A stretch of DNA of 37,563 bases from Actinoplanes sp. DH11. GTDB lineage: Bacteria; Actinomycetota; Actinomycetes; Mycobacteriales; Micromonosporaceae. Position 1 is the stretch's first letter. Every line of letters begins with the position of its first letter. The stretch spans positions 1 to 37,563 of the forward strand of contig NZ_JAHWGU010000053.1 in the NCBI RefSeq assembly GCF_020873875.1, read 5' to 3'. The position numbers and the translations under genes were made by a program. The notes beneath the pieces are model-generated. The model saw nothing but the letters and a program-made list of their open reading frames with translations. It did not search any database and was not told the origin of the DNA. Below are positions 37,201 to 37,563 of this stretch, one piece after another.

Positions 37201-37563
37201 CCGGATTTGGTGGGGGTGGTGCATTGTGCGGGTGTTTTGGATGATGGTGTGTTGGAGGCGTTGACGCCGGAGCGGTTGGATGCGGTGTTGGCGGTGAAGG
37301 CGGATGCTGCGTGGTTTTTGCATGAGGCGACGGCGCATTTGGATTTGAAGTTGTTTGTTTTGTTTTCGTCGGTGGCTGGGGTTATGGGTGCGCCGGGGCA
37401 GGCGAATTATGCGGCGGGTAATGCGTATTTGGATGGGTTGGCTGAGTTTCGGCGGGCGCGGGGTTTGGTGGGGTTGTCGTTGGCGTGGGGTGCGTGGGAT
37501 GTCGGTATGGCGGGTGTGGTGGAGCGGCGTCGGATGGCGCGGGCTGGTTTTCCGGCGTTGTCG
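19183..37563 (+). CDS. Type I modular polyketide synthase, at least four modules, 3' truncated by the window edge
   Basis: An uninterrupted frame of 6127 codons starts MAKAADRTLEALRASLKEVE and is still open at the last base. I translated it line by line and found no stop. Domains by residue: docking helix 1-34; M5 KS 35-456, AT 477-900, KR 967-1413, ACP 1454-1529; M6 KS 1551-1974, AT 1991-2378, DH 2398-2663, KR 2671-3016, ACP 3026-3116; M7 KS 3137-3560, AT 3579-3953, DH 3974-4239, KR 4249-4589, ACP 4602-4691; M8 KS 4711-5134, AT 5151-5526, DH 5546-5810, KR 5820 to the edge. M5 uses methylmalonyl (YASH), the others malonyl (HAFH). It would set a hydroxyl with alpha-methyl and then three double bonds, the start of a polyene. 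Start ATG 19183 is supported by GAGG 6 nt upstream and the docking helix. Codon use changes sharply inside M7 and M8, which are near-duplicates. Further modules or a thioesterase may follow beyond the window. Confidence 0.96.
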   Translation, partial: MAKAADRTLEALRASLKEVERLRRETHQLSAAAREPIAVIGMSCRYPGIGGPDDLWELVAGGGDAVGGFPADRGWDLTELYGSSDDATRVFEGGFLDGAANFDAGFFGISPREALAMDPQQRLLLEACWHAVESAGLDPGSLRGSRTGVFAGASPSGYEATLRTAAEALGGYYLTGTASSVVSGRVAYTMGLQGPAVTIDTACSSSLVALHLAAQSLRQGECSFALAGGVAVLADPTVFSEFSTQGGLAGDGRCKSYAEAADGTGWAEGVGVLVLAKLSDAIRDGRRILAVVRGSAVNQDGASNGLTAPNGPAQQRVIRQALANADLTPAQVDVVEGHGTGTVLGDPIEAQALVDTYGQNREPGRPLWLGSMKSNIGHAQAASGVAGVIKMIMAIRHRRLPATLHVDRPSRHVDWSAGEVALLTESREWPATDRPLRAGVSSFGVSGTNAHVVIEEPPATVEPVADERSPIHVSAAVPWLLSARSAAALRGQAERLLAPAADADPLDLGRSLAITRAALDHRAVVLAADRTAALTDLRALAAGEPGSGVVQGMAAEGTRPVFVFPGAGNHWAGTARQLWATSPVFAAAMEECERLLTPYVDWSLREVVADPDCDRVDVQQPTSWAVMVSLAELWRACGVEPAAVIGHSQGEIAAATVAGVVSRAEGARLAALRAQAVTELVGTGNVYSVRAAADAVRDWLPESLSIGAINGPHATAVSGSFAGLDEFAAECARRGLEARPVPVGYASHSAQVEILRERLVADLAGAPPQAGEVPLYSTVTARILPGGEFDGTYLYRNLRSTVRFADAVRAAADDGHTVFLEVSPHPVLAMNVQDVLDDADIDGRALSTLRRDRDDAGGFTTALATAWAHGVTVDWAAWFAGRGGQRIDLPGYAFEPTRYWPTRAVASPPTGGATAEEGRFWEAVEQADVSALASTVGTTDVAALAAALPALTAWRRQSRQLSTVDEWRYRITWKPGLETRSALHGTWLLVASPGSAPAAVTDALAAHGARVAVIEADAATTDRASLSAAVLAAASGGVTGVLSLLALDERPHPGHPATPSGLAATLALVQALGDAGCAAPLWIGTRGAVSIGRSDPLTSPAQAATWGFGRIVGLEHPDRWGGLVDLPETLDERAAARLCALLADGGEDQVAVRASGWFARRLVRDSRSDAPVPRAWRPTGTTLITGGTGAIGAHVARWLAIAGAERIVLTSRRGAAAPGAGDLVAELATLGARAEVHACDVTDRAALAALIATVDGSGPAIRSVLHAAGLGGAAMLTDLDPDSLDGELSAKVTGAVHLDELLGGREMDAFVVFSSISATWGSGGLAGYAGANAFLDALIERRRAQGATGTAVSWGAWAGGGMVDDTESRALGSRGIRSMDPELAIAALGSALDHDDATLTVADVDWARFLPVFAAARRRPLFDDLPEAADAGTEPALASAGGALDDLAALARPVRLSRLTELVTTEAAAVLGHAGTDVVAADRQFKDLGFDSLTAVELRNRLTAQTGRRMPTTLVFDHPTPAAVARFVDRTVFGDAEDAPGRPVTGPDIDEPIAIVGMACRYPGGVTGPETLWQLVADGRDAIGAFPRDRGWDLGNIFDSDPDRPGTSYVTEGGFLHDAAQFDAGFFGISPREALAMDPQQRLLLETSWETLERAGIDPESLRTARVGVFAGASASGYGAGLAQNPEGTEGYLMTGTASSVLSGRIAYALGLQGPALTVDTACSSSLVALHLAVQALRNGDCTMALAGGVAVMATPGAFTEFSKQQGLAADGRCKSFAAAADGTGWSEGVGMLLVERLSDARRNGHTVHALVRGSAINSDGASNGLTAPNGPAQQQVIRDALAGGGLRPDEVDVVEAHGTGTTLGDPIEAQAVLATYGQHRAEPLHLGSIKSNLGHPAAAAGVAGIIKMVMAMRHDLLPATLHVDEPTPHVDWSAGAVSLLTTATSWPDTGRPRRAGISSFGISGTNAHVIIEQAPPVTEEAVSRVAPPVIPWVLSARTPDGVRDQAARLVETGDDPLDVAFSLGTTRAALPYRTVVLDRDRLAEGEFDVVHAAGKLGLLLPGQGAQFDGMGRGLYASYPAFADAYDAVCAELDRHLPRRVREVTGADLNETRYAQAALFAVEVATYRLLESWGVRPDLLLGHSIGELAVAHVAGLWSLPDAARIVAARGSLMQALPPGGAMVAVQAAEEEVVPLLGDAVSVAAVNGPRSVVLSGDEDAVFAVAARFERTRRLRVSHAFHSARMEPMLAGFAAELSRVRFDVPLLGWISNLTGEPVGAEVLEPDYWVRQVRGTVRFADGVAAMRRAGVSVFLEVGPSGALAAHVDGCVPTLRHDRDEPRSVVAALAHVPRVDWAAFFAGTGARRVDLPTYPFQRQRYWPAAAGLGTGDLTRLGLQALDHPMLDAALSLADSDGTVLTGRLSVASQRWLADHRVLDQIMMPGTAWVELVMHAGHHLGCDRLDELTIETPLVLTADDAVLVQVAVAAEDDAGCRTVSVHTSPAGGTEEIWTRHATGVLSSATTGAATVLDGTWPPEGAEPIPVDDWYERLAAAGYAYGPAFRGLSALWRHGDELYAEVAVDTDVDGFGAHPALLDAALHPIGALLPADGPMLPFAWSGVRFPATGARTARVRLTRTGNSIRILVADSLGEPVATVESLVLRPAEVGAAPDRAPLYAPELVPVPAVAVTGDVLEVTGDDPVDVAVQVLGCLQRAITDDTRLVVVIRDELAHAPVRGLVRSAQSEHPGRFVLVDTDGEILAAEDEPETVVRAGSTYARRLVPATGGDTPEIDGTVLITGGNGALGAAVAHWLTGQGVTVVQAGRSGPTVCDVTDRAQVEELVASIPDLTGVIHCAGVLDDGVLDTLTPERLATVLRVKADGARHLHEATAHLDLRLFVMFSSFSGLLGAPGQANYAAANTYLDALAAHRRTLGLPGLSLAWGAWAGGGMAGQLTETDRARMARAGFPPFTTEQGVAAFAAALGADAAVLAPVTLDLGVLRSRARREPVVPLLRSLVRVSTRRTAHTADSSSLAARLAGMDRKQGVDVVLPLVRDQVAAVLGHTGADAVGVQQPFTELGFDSLTAVELRNRLAAVTGLRLPATLVFDYPTPAALAGHLLAELIGTHPAAATRLAAHRGTGADPIVIVGMSCRYPGGVDSPGELWELVRRGGDGITAFPADRGWNLDDLYDDEGITDGRSDTVEGGFLHDAGNFDPAFFGISPREALAMDPQQRLLLEASWEAFESAGIDPAVLRGSSTGVFAGLMYHDYATGMADVPAGVEAFLGTGNTGSIASGRVAYTFGLEGPAVTVDTACSSSLVALHWAVQALRSGECDMALAGGVTVMSTPVTFADMSGKRGLSFDGRCKSFSASADGTGWSEGVGMLLVERLSDAQRNGHPVLAVVRGSAVNQDGASNGLTAPNGPSQQRVIRQALANAGLRAAEVDVVEAHGTGTTLGDPIEAQALLATYGQDRERPLRLGSVKSNIGHTQAAAGVAGIIKMVQAMRHGVMPRTLHVDEPTPQVDWESGAVELLTEPVEWQVQDRPRRAAVSSFGISGTNAHVILEQGLGVEAPELPSGVPHQGPVPWLVSAKSPEALAAQVQRLAVLDADAVDVGFSLATTRALLPYRAVVTDVSAPLDVVRVADGKLGVLFPGQGAQFAGMGEGLYRAYPVFAAVYDEVVAAFGFPLDQDLDETRFTQAALFAVEVATFRLLQSWGVRPDLLLGHSIGELAAAHVAGLWSLADAVKVVAARGALMQALPSGGAMVAVAATEDEVVARLVDGVSIAAVNGPQAVVISGDEDAVLAVAAGFDKTRRLRVSHAFHSARMEPMLREFAAVLQDIDFEMPSLGWISNVTGEPVGVEVMDPEYWVRQVRQPVRFADGLAAMRAAGVTRFIEVGPSGALATHVDGVCLPTIRKGRDEPDSLVKALAVAGPDWVKVFPGARRIELPTYAFQHQRYWLNAVFGSRDSSLASAGLRPTGHPLLSTMVALAGSDGVILNGRIGLDSHPWLADHAVQGSVVLPGAALIDLVLHAGQRVGADLLDELTIETPLVIPDDAVIVQVTVSGADTSGRRTAEIHSSPAGELEDQWTRHASGVLGVAGAVVEDTSLAVWPPVGAEELPVAGWYDALASAGLGYGPVFQGLRGLWRRDGEVFADVNVDVDVEGFGIHPVLLDAVLHAIPALGLGGGDGAGPLLPFVWGGVRLVATGARSLRVRLTRVGDAVSLLLADGAGVPVAAVESLVLRPVVVEPGPVVAPLFGVDLVPVVGSVFEGEVYRAGGVHEVLARLQGAVVADERLVVVIGGGLEDAPVRGLVRSAQSEHPGRFVLVDTDGEVLVADGEPEVVVRGGEVRVPRLVPVVAGGGGVPVLEGTVLVTGGGGALGSVVCEWLVGRGVNVVAVGRGGPTVCDVTDRVQVDALVAGIPDLVGVVHCAGVLDDGVLEALTPERLDAVLAVKADAAWFLHEATAHLDLKLFVLFSSVAGLFGTAGQANYAAGNTYLDALAEFRRARGLVGLSLAWGAWDVGMAGELSATDRRRMARAGLPPLTTEQGVAALEAALGSTAALLAPMRLDLAALRSRAVREPVAPLLRSLVRVTTRRTALTTTGGSALADRLAGLDRDRAVEAVLPVVRAQVAEVLGHAGVDAVGVGQPFTELGFDSLTAVELRNRLAVVTGLKLPATLVFDYPTPTALAGYLVQQITGVVPSLAAVSAVRPGIDEPIAIVGMSCRYPGGVSSPQGLWDLVVRGGDGITPFPVDRGWDLQGLYGVEAGADGRSDTMEGGFLHDAAQFDAAFFGISPREALAMDPQQRLLLEASWEAFESAGIDPAVLRGSSTGVFAGLMYHDYAARPVDVPAGVEAFIGLGNNGSIASGRVAYTFGLEGPAVTVDTACSSSLVALHWAVQALRSGECDMALAGGVTVMATPGTFAEFSRQRGLSFDGRCKSFSASADGTGWSEGVGMLLVERLSDARKNGHPVLAVVRGSAVNQDGASNGLTAPNGPSQQRVIRQALANAGLAPAEVDVVEAHGTGTTLGDPIEAQALLATYGQDREQPLRLGSVKSNIGHTQAAAGVAGIIKMVQAMRHGVMPRTLHVDEPTPHVDWESGAVELLTEPVEWRVQDRPRRAAVSSFGISGTNAHVILEQGPGVEVPGESVRVPGPVPWLVSAKSPEALAAQVQRLAVLDADAVDVGFSLATTRALLPYRAVVTDVSAPLDVVRVADGKLGVLFPGQGAQFAGMGEGLYRAYPVFAAVYDEVVAAFGFDIDAARLDETRFTQAALFAVEVATFRLLQSWGVRPDLLLGHSIGELAAAHVAGLWSLADAVKVVAARGALMQALPSGGAMVAVAATEDEVVARLVDGVSIAAVNGPQAVVISGDEDAVLAVAAGFDKTRRLRVSHAFHSVLMEPMLRDFAAVLDEVVFAAPSLGWVSNVTGEPVGVEVMDPEYWVRQVRQPVRFADGLAAMRAAGVTRFIEVGPSGALTAHVDGVCLPTIRKGRDEPDSLVKALAVAGPDWVKVFPGARRIELPTYAFQRQEFWLRTTTAVTGSAAGLGLEPGEHPMLGAILRSAGAGETLFTIQLSTESHPWLADHTVFGQVVVPGAAMVELVLHVGQRLDCGVLEELTVEVPLVLPERGARQVQIVVGDPVDGRRAVSIHSRAADEPDAGWQRHATGEVVAGDFTGDGLPEWPPVGAEELPVAGWYEGLAAAGLGYGPVFQGLRGLWRRDGEVFADVNVDVDVEGFGIHPVLLDAVLHAIPALGVGGGDGAGPLLPFVWGGVRLVATGARSLRVRLTRVGDAVSLLLADGAGVPVAVVESLVLRPVVAGQLGGGHAPLFGVDLVPVVASGSVFEGEVYRAGGVHEVLARLQGAVVADERLVVVIGGGLEDAPVRGLVRSAQSEHPGRFVLVDTDGEVLVADGEPEVVVRGGEVRVPRLVPVAAVAGGGGVPVLEGTVLVTGGGGALGSVVARYLVGSGVRVVLVGRRAVEAVELLAELGDAAWAVNCDVSDRVQVDALVAGIPDLVGVVHCAGVLDDGVLEALTPERLDAVLAVKADAAWFLHEATAHLDLKLFVLFSSVAGVMGAPGQANYAAGNAYLDGLAEFRRARGLVGLSLAWGAWDVGMAGVVERRRMARAGFPALS
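19285..23769 (+). other. Module M5: KS-AT(methylmalonyl)-KR-ACP, hydroxyl-forming
   Basis: KS 19285-20550: Cys 19789; HGTGT His 20194 preceded by EG rather than the usual EA. AT 20611-21882: GHSQG serine 21124 and YASH 21415-21426, methylmalonyl-type, but the normally FPGQGSQW motif reads FPGAGNHW (20872-20895). KR: structural half from 22081, catalytic half from 22720; Trp 23140 lies eight residues before Tyr 23164, LDD is absent and there is no His three residues before Tyr, so A-type, probably A1. ACP about 23542-23769, serine 23656. Predicted unit: beta-hydroxyl with alpha-methyl. Confidence 0.91.
23833..28530 (+). other. Module M6: KS-AT(malonyl)-DH-KR-ACP, first double-bond module
   Basis: KS 23833-25104: Cys 24349, His 24754, His 24868 in SNLGHP (usually NIGHT/Q). 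AT 25153-26316: GHSIG serine 25612, HAFH 25891-25902, malonyl-type; not part of the near-identical AT set. DH about 26374-27171: His 26473 and Asp 26959 are present, but HxxxGxxxxP reads HRVLDQIMMP with Asp at 26485. KR: compact structural half (about 115 residues) and catalytic half from 27547, LDD 27742-27750 (B-type), Tyr 27913; only 37 residues span TGGNGALG to CDVTD. ACP 28258-28530, serine 28411. Predicted product is a trans double bond if the altered DH works, otherwise a hydroxyl. Confidence 0.9.
28819..29862 (+). repeat. KS duplicate, copy in M7
   Basis: From FFGISPREALAMDPQQ to the KS end, closely matching 33541-34584 at an offset of 4722. Both share the unusual GLMYHDYA segment and the SFSASADGTGW stretch, which the M2-M6 KSs lack. 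Differences are clustered, for example MSTPVTFADMSGK here against MATPGTFAEFSRQ in M8. Confidence 0.8.
29926..31041 (+). repeat. Repeated malonyl-AT segment, copy 3 (M7)
   Basis: Matches M8 from the WLVSAKSPEAL linker onward (offset 4716). It carries its own FPLDQDLDE variant, shares QDIDFEMP with M2, and ends FQHQRYW like M1. Confidence 0.85.
31498..32727 (+). repeat. DH(C-terminal half)-KR duplicate, copy in M7
   Basis: Begins WPPVGAEELPVAGWY and matches 36208-37497. Bases 32401-32610 look identical to 37171-37380. The offset grows from 4710 to 4770, accounted for by 20 extra codons in M8, of which 15 lie in the KR. The copy contains the GTTGAT run coding NVDVDVDVEG. Confidence 0.85.
33541..34584 (+). 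repeat. KS duplicate, copy in M8
   Basis: Partner of 28819-29862, mostly the same base sequence with clustered differences. It forms part of a tandem near-duplication of whole modules M7 and M8. Confidence 0.8.
34642..35745 (+). repeat. Repeated malonyl-AT segment, copy 4 (M8)
   Basis: Near-identical to copies 1-3, with the FDIDAARLDE variant of M2 and the DEVVFAAP variant of M1. It alone has SVLMEP after HAFH and ends FQRQEFW. Confidence 0.85.
36208..37497 (+). repeat. DH(C-terminal half)-KR duplicate, copy in M8
   Basis: Partner of 31498-32727. Only a few differences are visible across 36310-36600. The copy is longer by 15 residues in the KR helix region and has small insertions in the structural KR half. 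Confidence 0.85.

Larger units (their letters stand above)
33313..37563 (+). other. Module M8: KS-AT(malonyl)-DH-KR, cut by the window edge
   Basis: KS 33313-34584: Cys 33829, His 34234. AT 34633-35760: GHSIG serine 35062, HAFH 35341-35352 followed by SVLMEP where its sister ATs have SARMEP. DH 35818-36612: His 35917 in HTVFGQVVVP, Asp 36394. KR structural half from about 36640, catalytic half from 36997, LDD 37237-37245, Tyr 37408; 52 residues from TGGGGALG to CDVSD, intermediate between the short M6/M7 form and the 60 of M3. No ER between DH and KR, so a double bond is predicted. The ACP lies beyond the edge. From about 36200 onward third codon positions are almost all G or T. Confidence 0.91.

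Noticed and set aside
32932..37338. Minus-strand open frame of 1468 codons, rich in His, Arg, Pro and Thr, partly repeated at 31600-32568 minus
   Set aside because: It mirrors the M7-M8 coding strand: the G/T third positions of the real gene remove stops from this antisense frame, and the repeat is just the M7/M8 duplication. The plus strand encodes intact catalytic domains throughout.
1..37563. A wholly new kind of system hidden in the window
   Set aside because: Every base except two short gaps (15 and 25 nt) belongs to one of three PKS frames with standard domain order. The unusual points are variations within these enzymes and their repeats; there are no RNA genes, CRISPR arrays, transposases or extra genes that I can support.
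19183..37563. Trans-AT PKS or iterative polyene PKS
   Set aside because: Each module has its own AT with serine and specificity motif, and each KS-to-ACP unit is complete, so this is a cis-AT modular enzyme. Iteration cannot be excluded but nothing in the sequence suggests it.

Overview
The whole window is the interior of a modular type I (cis-AT) polyketide synthase cluster. It is very GC-rich, with mostly C/G third codon positions, GTG/ATG starts after purine-rich Shine-Dalgarno sites, and class 1-type docking tails. This points to an actinomycete, possibly a Streptomyces or Micromonosporaceae type; nothing here fixes the genus. Both edges cut through PKS genes, and no regulator, tailoring enzyme, loading module or thioesterase is visible.

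Layout: three collinear plus-strand genes. (1) 1-2453 is the 3' end of a PKS gene: end of a malonyl-type AT, A-type KR, ACP and a C-terminal docking tail (module M1). (2) 2469-19157 is a complete three-module PKS of 5562 residues: M2 (KS-AT-DH-ER-KR-ACP, malonyl), M3 (KS-AT-DH-ER-KR-ACP, methylmalonyl) and M4 (KS-AT-KR-ACP, malonyl). (3) 19183-37563 is an open frame of 6127 codons running off the right edge: M5 (KS-AT-KR-ACP, methylmalonyl), M6 and M7 (KS-AT-DH-KR-ACP, malonyl) and M8 (KS-AT-DH-KR, cut inside KR, malonyl). Gaps between genes are 15 and 25 nt, so one transcript is likely. Module labels are counted within this window only.

If the genes act in the order written, the part of the chain built here would be: hydroxyl (M1), a fully reduced C2 unit (M2), a fully reduced methyl-branched unit (M3), hydroxyl (M4), hydroxyl with alpha-methyl (M5), then three consecutive double bonds (M6-M8). 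That is a saturated methyl-branched segment, a 1,3-diol, and the start of a conjugated polyene, as in polyene macrolides or related polyene-polyols. I cannot name the product.

The most unusual signals lie inside the PKS genes. Near-identical malonyl-AT segments occur in M1, M2, M7 and M8 with a shuffled pattern of variants. M7 and M8 are near-duplicates about 4.7 kb apart. Their DH-KR cassettes are written in a codon dialect with G or T at nearly every third position. The M6 and M7 KRs lack about 23 residues, including a Rossmann helix. The M6 DH has an HxxxD in place of HxxxG, the M5 AT has a divergent nucleophile-side motif, and a TTA codon lies in the second gene. I found no unrelated novel system.
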